NCBI GenBank assembly: GCA_038062615.1 | Contig: JBBTWV010000090.1 | Coordinates: 1 to 5,344 of the forward strand | Source: JBBTWV01 sp038062615 | GTDB taxonomy: Bacteria > Patescibacteriota > Gracilibacteria > UBA1369 > UM-FILTER-53-11 | Reading direction: 5' to 3' | Length of the DNA: 5,344 nt | Shown: in pieces, positions 1 to 5,344 of the stretch | How the letters are laid out: each line of letters begins with the position of its first letter | Numbering within the stretch: the first letter of the stretch is position 1 | Notes under the pieces: generated by a model | Database searches by the model: none | What the model saw: the letters and a program-made list of their open reading frames with translations, nothing else | Told to the model about the DNA's origin: nothing | Translations under genes and position numbers: made by a program

Positions 1-73
1 GACAGCAGAAAAATTAAAGTCGATGATCTTTTAGATCAAGATAAAAAATATACACAGCGAAAAATCGTTGCAC
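1..73. other. Left-edge segment upstream of the tRNA; no gene assigned
   Basis: This short AT-rich stretch leads into the plus-strand tRNA. Three plus-strand readings are possible for the end of a gene entering from the left. Frame 2 gives a ten-residue tail ending TAG at 32-34. Frame 3 ends at 15-17. Frame 1 stays open through the tRNA to TAA at 109-111, but its last part (SSSVGRAWDS) is the familiar spurious translation of a tRNA. None can be confirmed. A TATACA at 49-54 could be a -10 element for the tRNA, about 20 bases before its first base, but no convincing -35 is seen. The tRNA may instead be read through from an upstream gene. Confidence 0.3.
24..38. repeat. Small perfect inverted repeat (6-bp stem, 3-base loop)
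   Basis: TGATCT at 24-29 and AGATCA at 33-38 are exact reverse complements around a TTT loop. On the minus strand it is followed a few bases later by a T-rich stretch, so it could act as a weak terminator for the leftward operon after it passes antisense through the tRNA. On the plus strand it is followed by A-rich sequence and would not terminate. The stem is short and AT-rich, so chance is a real alternative. Confidence 0.25.
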
Positions 74-149
74 GTCAGAGTAGCTCAGTTGGTAGAGCGT
101 GGGACTCATAAGCCCAAGGTCGCCGGTTCAATCCCGGCCCCTGACACCA
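74..149 (+). tRNA. tRNA-Met (anticodon CAU), probably elongator
   Basis: A full 76-base cloverleaf can be drawn by hand. The acceptor strands are 74-80 and 139-145, the D arm is 83-98, the anticodon loop CTCATAA is 105-111 with CAT at 107-109, and the variable loop is AGGTC. The T arm is 122-138 with loop TTCAATC, the discriminator is A146, and CCA is encoded at 147-149. The conserved T8, A14, GG in the D loop and TTC in the T loop are all present. The first pair G74-C145 is formed, and three G-C pairs do not sit directly against the anticodon loop, which argues against the initiator. The C34-lysidine tRNA-Ile2 also carries a CAU gene anticodon and cannot be excluded. Two stem mismatches are seen: A79 opposite C140 in the acceptor and A104 opposite G112 next to the anticodon loop. 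Confidence 0.93.
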
Positions 150-160
150 AATAGACAAAA

Positions 161-1171
161 TCACTGACCACTTGGGCAGTAATCTTTATAGTACTCACCA
201 TATGCCGCGGTGGTATTTCTTGTGAGACCATATTTTTCTAATAATTCTTGAGATATTTTTTTACCTAAACCATTCTCGATAATTGGAATAGTTCTTGAGC
301 AGTTTCTTTTCGCAATGGCTTCCTGTGAATTGTTTTTTCGTCTTTCCTTGACCAACTGCTTCATAACTCGTTTTAATTTTTTATTCCCGTAAGTAGTTTC
401 AATCTCATGCCAAAAACACATTCCCGTGTAGTACATACGATTCCTATTTTCCAGTACTGGAGCTCCCTTGATAAGTATAGTGGGATAGAGACCGAGGTTT
501 TCATAATCAGTAGGATCATTGCCTTCATGCAGACATTGGTAGGGTTCACAGAATGCCTGTGGGAGACATATTTTTTCGATATCGCTTTTATTGCGGTCAC
601 CAATTTGATACTGGACATATTCAGCAAGTCCTTCTTCGAGCCATCCATAGAGAGGTAAATTACGGAGAAAGAGATGTGTCAGTTCGTGGGGATAGGGGCA
701 GATATCTTTTTCCATAAGTTCCTTAATGCTCGGTATAGTTTTGCTCAGAACTGCTTTCCAGTTGTAGTCGGGACCTACCTCTAACCTTATGCTGTTCCAA
801 TCGGCACCAGCCATGGTTTGATCGCTCGAAAAAATATTTTCAATAACATGCTTGGTATCAATCAGACGTGGCGTAATCTCGAGGATTTTTTTTATTTTCG
901 GGAAACAAAAAGCATTTTGAATAAGATGCGCTTCTGCAAACTCTCGGAAATTATTCTGATCGGTATAGGTGACGAAAAATTTACCAAGCAGAGAGATCGA
1001 TTTCTCGTCGGGGAAAGGATGCCCATCAACAGATGGGGAATCGGCATTTTTTATCTTTTTCTCATAGCTGCTGTATTTCGTGTTTGGAGCAACTGCATAT
1101 ACCGCGAGTGATAACAAAAGAAGAACTGATGTCGCAGAAGCTAATATCCGCCATATTTTTATTCCTTCCAT
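161..1171 (-). CDS. Exported HExxH metallopeptidase-like protein
   Basis: This 336-residue protein begins with a short charged N-terminus and a hydrophobic segment at about residues 9-28. That segment is either a signal peptide or an uncleaved anchor; a possible AVA site at 26-28 is followed by Pro, which disfavours cleavage there. The central motif HELTH (162-166) is followed by WLEEGLAEY (177-185). This is the gluzincin pattern HExxH plus a downstream EG(x)AE, with H162 and H166 as likely zinc ligands, E163 as catalytic base and E180 as probable third ligand. It resembles peptidase-MA-like proteins, but I cannot name a family. Eight cysteines (89, 158, 202, 208, 213, 252, 291, 332) would suit disulfides outside the membrane. 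ATG at 1171 is the only plausible start, 18 bases after ruvX. It is the last gene of the operon, ends in TGA, and is AT-richer than its neighbours, suggesting later acquisition. Substrate unknown. Confidence 0.8.
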   Translation of the reverse strand: MEGIKIWRILASATSVLLLLSLAVYAVAPNTKYSSYEKKIKNADSPSVDGHPFPDEKSISLLGKFFVTYTDQNNFREFAEAHLIQNAFCFPKIKKILEITPRLIDTKHVIENIFSSDQTMAGADWNSIRLEVGPDYNWKAVLSKTIPSIKELMEKDICPYPHELTHLFLRNLPLYGWLEEGLAEYVQYQIGDRNKSDIEKICLPQAFCEPYQCLHEGNDPTDYENLGLYPTILIKGAPVLENRNRMYYTGMCFWHEIETTYGNKKLKRVMKQLVKERRKNNSQEAIAKRNCSRTIPIIENGLGKKISQELLEKYGLTRNTTAAYGEYYKDYCPSGQ

Positions 1172-1189
1172 ATCTCAATCGTATCAAAC

Positions 1190-1600
1190 TTACCTCGGAC
1201 TATCCAAATATCTCTGCAAAATAATCTGCGCGGCAATGGTATCGGTGTTTCCGGTCTTTTTGATGCGGTCCGCACGAGAAGGGATTTTTGAAAGTGCTTC
1301 ATCGGAGGTTCCAAACTCATCCACAGAGATTACGGGAATATTAAATTTTTTAAATAATTTTTCCCCAAACGCGCGCGACTTTTGGGACTGAATAGTTTCT
1401 TCATTATCGCTGGAAAGCGCTGCGCCAATAAGAATCAAAGAAATATTCTCTTCCTTTAAAAACTGGCCAATCGTCCTAAAGAGGCTTTTCTGCGGACTTC
1501 CCTGCCAAATACCACGAGGAAAAGCCACGGTCTGAGTCTCATCGCTTATGGCATAGCCTACGCGTTTTTCGCCCCAATCAATGGCAAGAATTTTTCCCAT
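1190..1600 (-). CDS. ruvX: RuvX/YqgF family, putative pre-16S rRNA nuclease
   Basis: This 136-residue protein has the RNase H-like fold signature of YqgF. ILAIDWGEKRVG at residues 4-15 carries the first acidic residue D8. A hydrophobic strand ends in LILIGAAL. VDEFGTSDEA at 93-102 is in the position of the usual DER-x-T-T motif, and TDTIAAQIILQRYLD at the C-terminus supplies D120. Family members are cytoplasmic and mature the 5' end of 16S rRNA; an older Holliday-junction resolvase annotation is less well supported. I chose ATG at 1600 because the family starts two or three residues before ILAID. A TTG at 1606 would add only two residues. The gene follows rplI by 13 bases, placing two ribosome-linked genes together. 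The FGTS variant of the middle motif is the only oddity. Stop is TAA. Confidence 0.93.
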   Translation of the reverse strand: MGKILAIDWGEKRVGYAISDETQTVAFPRGIWQGSPQKSLFRTIGQFLKEENISLILIGAALSSDNEETIQSQKSRAFGEKLFKKFNIPVISVDEFGTSDEALSKIPSRADRIKKTGNTDTIAAQIILQRYLDSPR

Positions 1601-1613
1601 CCACAATAAGTTC

Positions 1614-2063
1614 TTATTTTTTCTCTACAACTTCAGCCGTTACCATGGTGGAGATGCCCTCTGCCAACTGAATGCGTACGGTGTGGCTGCCAACGGCTTT
1701 AATGGCCGCAGGAATAATCACCGACTTGGCTTCTACTTCCACATTGAACTGCTGTTTGATGGCCTTTACGATGTCGGTTGCCTTCACACCACCGTAGAGT
1801 GTTCCTTTGGCCGTCACCTTCTTCTCAATCTTCAACTTAGCACCTTCCAAACGGCGTTTAATTTCTTGAAATTGACCAACCAACTGTTCTTTTTCAATCA
1901 GCATGTTTTTGCGGAGGCTTTCCCATTTCTTAAGGGCTGGAGCTGTCCCCATGACCGCTTTTTTACGAGGTAAGAGAAAATTGCGAAAATATCCATTTTT
2001 CACGTTTTTTACTTCGCCTTTAGTGGCTGTGCCCGCGATGGATTCAAGAAAGATGACTTTCAT
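1614..2063 (-). CDS. rplI: 50S ribosomal protein bL9
   Basis: This 149-residue protein has the full length expected of bL9, a protein that binds 23S rRNA at the base of the L1 stalk and extends away from the 50S surface. The N-terminal rRNA-binding domain starts MKVIFLE and contains the signature VKNGYFRNFLLP at residues 21-32. A long charged connecting helix follows at about 41-75. The C-terminal domain has the glycine-rich turn GTLYGGV at 87-93 and the usual alternating strands to the end. The signature deviates slightly: T14 where G or N is usual, and RKKA instead of the usual KGxA after the proline. It starts at ATG 2063, ten bases after the upstream stop, with no Shine-Dalgarno sequence; the upstream bases are TACTCCT. 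Stop is TAA. Some Candidate Phyla Radiation lineages lack bL9, so its presence is a lineage clue. Confidence 0.97.
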   Translation of the reverse strand: MKVIFLESIAGTATKGEVKNVKNGYFRNFLLPRKKAVMGTAPALKKWESLRKNMLIEKEQLVGQFQEIKRRLEGAKLKIEKKVTAKGTLYGGVKATDIVKAIKQQFNVEVEAKSVIIPAAIKAVGSHTVRIQLAEGISTMVTAEVVEKK

Positions 2064-2073
2064 AGGAGTACGG

Positions 2074-3723
2074 TTAGAGGTTAGGAAATTCCAGATAAGG
2101 AAGGAGGCTTAGGCGGTCGCTGTGATAGTCCAGAGTGCTGACCGTAAAGGGCGCTATCCGCTTATCAAGGATATAATGATACACGGGGGTAGAAAGAAAC
2201 ACCACGGGAATTTCTTCGGCAATCACCTTAGAAAGCTCCCTAAAAAGCTTTTCTTTATCCTGGGAGTCCTTTTCTTTGCGAATGGCTTCGGTGATTCCAT
2301 CCGTGCGGAAGCTCTTAAAATTGGCGAAGTTGAGCCCAGCTGGATTCCCATCCACTCCCCCAATCTGGCTTGAATGGAAGAGCGGGTAAACATCGCGATT
2401 ATAGCCAAGGTTTTGTCGAATGAGAAGGAGGTCATACATCCGTTGGCTCACGGAGGCAGAGAAGTCCTGGGTCTCGGCTTTTTCTACGACGATTTGAATT
2501 CCCAGGGTTTGCCATTCGTTGCGCAGAGTTTCAATGAGTTCCGGTGGCGTCCTACTAAGGGCAAGGAGTTTAAGCGATATTTTTTCTCCTTTTTTATTGA
2601 GGCGGAATCCTTCGGCTCCCATTTTAAGTCCCATGTTATCGAGTGTTTTTCCCGCTGCTTCCGGATTAAAAACAAAAAGCGGATCGTCGTGATGATCTTG
2701 CAAATCCAAAGAATCCACTCGCTGCTGCCCAGCGGTAACCGCCGCATTCTTATTTAAGGCTTGCGCTAGGGCTTGGCGAAAGCGTTTCTCGTTGAGGAGG
2801 CCGTGATCCGTATTAAAATAAAGCGCGGTGAATTGATTGAGCGTGTAGGGATAAAAATTAAAACGGCCATCTTCTTCTAAGGCTTTTACAGACGGCGATT
2901 TTTTTTCTATTTTAGAAACTGCATGGAGCGCTTTCTGCTCACTTATGAGCGTTTCTTCATCCGGAAAGGTAAAAAAACGGAGATGTTCCAGTAAAGGTTT
3001 TTGGCCATAATATTCGGGAAAAGCGGATAGGTTGACCACATCTCCAGTGGCATTCAGTTTGAGGTTTTGGACCATATAAGGGCCAGTTCCGATGGGGCGT
3101 TGTCCGAATGAAGACTTATCTAAATTGGCAATCGGCGTTTGCTCGAGAATGTGTTTGGGAAGTAACCCTACCGTAAGATGAGAAATAAAATAGGAGTTGG
3201 GTTTGGGTAAGGTAAATATCACCGTGGAACTTCCTGTTGAAGTAACCTGGACGCTTTCAAATGCATTGGTGAGAACCGGATTGCGCAGCCCAGGATCCTG
3301 AATAACATCACGAAAAGTAAAAAGAACATCATCCGTGGTGAAAGGTTTTTTGTCATGCCAAAGAATATTAGGACGAATGGTAAAGGTGTAGGTAAGGCCG
3401 TTGCTGCTCCTTTCCCATTTTTCAGCGAGATCGGGAAAGAAGTTTTTAGCAGCCGGATCATAACGCATGAGACCCGAAAAGATCAGTTCGCTTAAATCGC
3501 GATCGGCATCGCTAAAATCAACAAAAAGCGGATTTAAATTGCGGACATGCCCCACCATGCCTTCGGCAAAAATGCCTTTTTCGGACCTCACCGGGAAGCG
3601 CAGCTGCTGAATAATAAATCTTCCTAAGGATATTACAAAAACGGCCGACAAAACCGCCACGATGATTTTTTCTCGGCGCGGCATGGAAGCAAAAATCTTC
3701 CAAACTTTGGCGAGTTGTATCAT
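2074..3723 (-). CDS. Membrane-anchored peptide ABC-type substrate-binding protein (OppA/DppA-like, SBP_bac_5)
   Basis: This 549-residue protein belongs by motif to the extracellular solute-binding family 5. LAEKWERSSNGLTYTF (99-114), the downstream RPNILWHDKKPFTTDDVLFTF block (to about 137) and IGTGPY (211-216) match conserved family positions. Known members bind oligopeptides or similar ligands for ABC import. The N-terminus is not a lipoprotein signal: a basic stretch PRREK (15-19) is followed by one hydrophobic helix at about 20-38, and the whole protein contains no cysteine, so it cannot be lipidated at a lipobox. It is most likely an N-in, single-pass anchored protein with the binding domain outside. 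Its ATG overlaps the TGA of secG by four bases, implying translational coupling. No permease or ATPase gene lies in the window, so an import role is unproven. No Shine-Dalgarno sequence is seen; CTTCTTCCC precedes the start. Confidence 0.92.
   Translation of the reverse strand: MIQLAKVWKIFASMPRREKIIVAVLSAVFVISLGRFIIQQLRFPVRSEKGIFAEGMVGHVRNLNPLFVDFSDADRDLSELIFSGLMRYDPAAKNFFPDLAEKWERSSNGLTYTFTIRPNILWHDKKPFTTDDVLFTFRDVIQDPGLRNPVLTNAFESVQVTSTGSSTVIFTLPKPNSYFISHLTVGLLPKHILEQTPIANLDKSSFGQRPIGTGPYMVQNLKLNATGDVVNLSAFPEYYGQKPLLEHLRFFTFPDEETLISEQKALHAVSKIEKKSPSVKALEEDGRFNFYPYTLNQFTALYFNTDHGLLNEKRFRQALAQALNKNAAVTAGQQRVDSLDLQDHHDDPLFVFNPEAAGKTLDNMGLKMGAEGFRLNKKGEKISLKLLALSRTPPELIETLRNEWQTLGIQIVVEKAETQDFSASVSQRMYDLLLIRQNLGYNRDVYPLFHSSQIGGVDGNPAGLNFANFKSFRTDGITEAIRKEKDSQDKEKLFRELSKVIAEEIPVVFLSTPVYHYILDKRIAPFTVSTLDYHSDRLSLLPYLEFPNL
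3720..3723 (-). promoter_or_regulatory. ATGA stop/start overlap, translational coupling of secG and the substrate-binding protein
   Basis: The last base pairs of secG (TGA, 3720-3722) overlap the ATG (3721-3723) of the next gene. With no Shine-Dalgarno sequence in the preceding 20 bases, re-initiation by the ribosome finishing SecG is the likely way the downstream gene is translated. The two products would then be made in linked amounts. Confidence 0.7.
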
Positions 3724-3938
3724 GGGAAGAAGATGAACGCCAGCGAGGTCCCAATGAATAAAACAGAGAGGACCACGGTGCCAACGAAAAGGAGTTTATC
3801 AATACCGCGTCGGCTGCGGTAAAACTCACCGCCTCCACCAAAAGTGGCAGAAAGTCCGACTCCTTTTTCTTGCGAAAGGATAGAAATAATCAAAAGGATG
3901 GAAACAATGATCTGAAAAATGACGAGAAATTGATGCAT
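3720..3938 (-). CDS. secG: Preprotein translocase subunit SecG
   Basis: At 72 residues this has the typical SecG length and layout. One membrane helix spans about 3-21, a conserved loop carries SQEKGVGLSATFGGGGEFY (22-40), and a second helix spans about 49-70. The KG-x-GLSA and glycine-rich stretch in the loop, then a basic patch RSRRG before helix 2, are the family hallmarks. SecG sits beside the SecYE channel in the cytoplasmic membrane and assists SecA-driven export. SecY, SecE and SecA are not in the window. The ATG at 3938 lies five bases after the stop of the upstream gene, with no Shine-Dalgarno sequence; only CTTCT separates stop and start. It ends in TGA, overlapping the next gene's start by four bases. 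Confidence 0.95.
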   Translation of the reverse strand: MHQFLVIFQIIVSILLIISILSQEKGVGLSATFGGGGEFYRSRRGIDKLLFVGTVVLSVLFIGTSLAFIFFP

Positions 3939-3943
3939 AGAAG

Positions 3944-4315
3944 TTATTTGTTATGGACAATCAGATGTTCGGCCCAGTTGATAATACCAAAAAGGAAGCC
4001 CGCCAGGAAGTAGTGCCGAATAGCAGGCACAACAAGGGTAACGGCGGAAATCGCCAGAGACTCAATGGTTACCTCAAAAAACCAGAAAATAAGGCCATTT
4101 ATAAGGATAAGAGAGAGTCCGAGCGTGATTATTTGGAGAGGGAAGGTAAAGAGCTTGATAATCGGCTTTACGATAGTATTGAGCACACCCATTACCAAGC
4201 CGCCAATGGCAAAAAAAGTAATCCCGCCGGTGTATTGAATTTGCGGAACGAGGTAGATGACGCCATAGAGCGCCAGGGCGTTGAGGACGATGCCGATGAT
4301 AAGTTTTTTAAGCAC
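3944..4315 (-). CDS. YvlD / phage holin family 4-type small integral membrane protein
   Basis: This 123-residue protein is almost entirely hydrophobic, with about four predicted membrane helices (roughly 3-23, 31-49, 57-80 and 102-120). The pattern LNALAL (11-16), YLVP (21-24), VLNTIVKPIIKLFTFPL (44-60) and LGLSLILINGL (65-75) matches the PF04020 family. That family is named after a mycobacteriophage holin but is mostly chromosomal in bacteria and of unknown function. There is no lysin or other phage gene nearby, so a lytic role is not supported. The start is a GTG at 4315, chosen because the first residues align with where family members begin; no ATG or TTG nearby does better. It lies 30 bases after ileS and five before secG, within the same operon. 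No Shine-Dalgarno sequence is seen; CTTTTCCC precedes the GTG. Confidence 0.88.
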   Translation of the reverse strand: MLKKLIIGIVLNALALYGVIYLVPQIQYTGGITFFAIGGLVMGVLNTIVKPIIKLFTFPLQIITLGLSLILINGLIFWFFEVTIESLAISAVTLVVPAIRHYFLAGFLFGIINWAEHLIVHNK

Positions 4316-4345
4316 GGGAAAAGTTTTATATGAACAGCCCCTAGA

Positions 4346-5344
4346 TTATTTTCTTACACCAAGTTGCACTTTTTCCGCCTCAATTTCAACCGTATCGTGA
4401 GCATCCCACTCAAAATCGCCTTTTTCTTGAACTTCCAGCGCCAAAGTCTCACGGGCAATAACATCCGCATAGTGCGTCACGGCGTCTTGGATAAACTTGG
4501 GGCCATGGACGTACACATAAATGCGATCCGAAATACCATAATTGGCTTTTTTGCGGAGATCCTGCAGAAAACGGATGATGTTGCGCACGTAACCCTCTTC
4601 CAAAAGTTCTTTGGTGATATTCATGTCCAAGCCCACAAGAATGCCATCCTCACTTTCTACATCAAATCCATCTTGGCCTTTGTAGCCAATACTCGCCTCA
4701 TCCGCATTCAGCGTATAGAGTGCCTTGCCTTGAGCCGGAAGATGAATGGTGCCGTTGGCTTGAATAGTAAAGTTGCCTTCCCTGGCCATCGCCAAAATCT
4801 TTTGCGTCTCACCGCCAAAACGCGGCCCTACCTTTCGTGAATCAACAAAAATAGTTGGCATGGCCATCTTGCCTTCACTTTCAAAACGTAGATTTTTAAC
4901 GTTGAGCTCCTCAAGGATCACATCTTTATAGGACTCCACCATTTTTTGCGGAATTTTTGGTGGAAGCGCCAAAATGAGTTCACCAAGCGGTTGGCGGACT
5001 TTGATGTTCTTTTTTGAGCGGATGCGCAACGCCAAAGAAACAATCGTACGCACGGTTTTGATCTCTTCATTGAGCTTACTTTTTATGCGCTGTGCGTTGG
5101 CTTTTGGCCAGTCTTCCAAATGTACTGATTCGCGGCCAGTGAGATTCTTATAAATGATGTCGGAAATGTTTGGCATAAATGGTGCCAAGAGCAGACAGAG
5201 GGTTTTGAGTACGTTGTGGAGCGTTTCATAAGCCTGTGCTTTATCGCTATCGCTTTCGCTCTTCCAAAAGCGGCGACGGCTGCGGCGCACGTACCAGTTG
5301 GAAAGATTATCCATAAAAGCCATGATGGGCCGCGTGGCTTCGGT
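4346..5344 (-). CDS. ileS: Isoleucyl-tRNA synthetase, C-terminal part (5' end beyond right edge)
   Basis: The reading frame is open to the right edge, giving the last 332 residues of a protein normally around 1000 long. An ATG at 5323 is internal, because TEATRPI precedes it in frame. The fragment starts in the anticodon-binding helical domain: NLSNWYVRRSRRRFW, then LAPFMPNISDIIY, are class Ia synthetase hallmarks. The later part, with KNIKVRQPLGELIL and LDMNITKELLEEGYVRNIIR then LRKKANYGISDRI, matches the C-terminal domain of eukaryote-like (type 2) IleS. There is one cysteine in the fragment and no paired CxxC motifs, so the zinc-binding tail of type 1 bacterial IleS is absent. The catalytic HIGH/KMSKS and editing domains lie outside the window. 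It charges tRNA-Ile in the cytoplasm. It is the first visible gene of the operon; stop is TAA. Confidence 0.96.
   Translation of the reverse strand, partial: TEATRPIMAFMDNLSNWYVRRSRRRFWKSESDSDKAQAYETLHNVLKTLCLLLAPFMPNISDIIYKNLTGRESVHLEDWPKANAQRIKSKLNEEIKTVRTIVSLALRIRSKKNIKVRQPLGELILALPPKIPQKMVESYKDVILEELNVKNLRFESEGKMAMPTIFVDSRKVGPRFGGETQKILAMAREGNFTIQANGTIHLPAQGKALYTLNADEASIGYKGQDGFDVESEDGILVGLDMNITKELLEEGYVRNIIRFLQDLRKKANYGISDRIYVYVHGPKFIQDAVTHYADVIARETLALEVQEKGDFEWDAHDTVEIEAEKVQLGVRK

Noticed and set aside
1..111. Plus-strand open frame from the left edge through the tRNA to TAA at 109-111
   Set aside because: The second half is the usual spurious translation of a tRNA, and nothing in the first 24 residues matches a known protein; overlap of a real gene with a well-formed tRNA is unlikely.
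886..893. Run of eight A (coding strand) in the peptidase-like gene, before the zinc motif, as a possible phase-variation or slippage site
   Set aside because: A run of the same length occurs in the substrate-binding protein gene (2899-2906), and both simply encode lysines; there is no sign of a frameshift in either frame.
2061..2070. AGGAG on the plus strand next to the rplI start
   Set aside because: It reads as a Shine-Dalgarno sequence only on the wrong strand; no plus-strand gene starts downstream at the right distance.
3944..4315. Holin-like protein as evidence of a prophage or lysis cassette
   Set aside because: The family is mostly chromosomal, the neighbours are housekeeping genes in one operon, and there is no endolysin, integrase or structural phage gene.
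3953..4333. Long plus-strand open frames opposite real genes, such as 3953-4333 and 4364-4840
   Set aside because: They lie antisense to well-recognised minus-strand genes, and their products show no recognisable domains and look low in complexity or random in composition.
4316..4345. Possible terminator between ileS and the holin-like gene
   Set aside because: The only pairing is a short GGG/CCC with a long AT-rich loop and no T run, so the 30-base gap does not look like a transcript end.

Overview
The window reads as one tightly packed, minus-strand housekeeping operon that meets a single plus-strand tRNA gene at its far end. In transcription order (right to left) the genes are: ileS (3' part only, cut by the right edge), a small four-helix membrane protein of the YvlD/'phage holin family 4' type, secG, a membrane-anchored OppA/DppA-like substrate-binding protein, rplI (bL9), ruvX/yqgF, and a secreted or anchored HExxH metallopeptidase-like protein. 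Gaps between genes run from a 4-base overlap (secG/substrate-binding protein) to 30 bases, so there is no room for internal terminators and none is seen. The operon's promoter must lie to the right of the window. A tRNA gene with anticodon CAU (74-149, plus strand) faces the operon, with only 11 bases between its CCA end and the stop codon of the last gene.

The organism is a bacterium. My best inference is a member of the Candidate Phyla Radiation (Patescibacteria; Parcubacteria- or Peregrinibacteria-like). The reasons are a eukaryote-like (type 2) IleS C-terminus without zinc-binding cysteines, SecG directly coupled to a non-lipoprotein anchored OppA-like protein, very compact gene packing, a tRNA with genomically encoded CCA, and near absence of Shine-Dalgarno sequences. 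This assignment rests on recognition, not on a search. UGA acts as a stop at the end of the last gene and of secG, so the reassigned UGA=Gly code of Gracilibacteria/SR1 is unlikely.

Functionally the operon mixes translation (IleS, bL9, RuvX as probable pre-16S rRNA nuclease, and the nearby tRNA) with envelope and export functions (SecG, the holin-like membrane protein, the anchored substrate-binding protein, and the exported peptidase-like protein). The last gene is visibly AT-richer than the rest and looks like the accessory member. I do not see an undescribed defence, mobile or CRISPR-like system here. The points most worth a second look are the pyrimidine-rich tracts in place of Shine-Dalgarno sequences, the orphan substrate-binding protein coupled to SecG, and the unclassified metallopeptidase.
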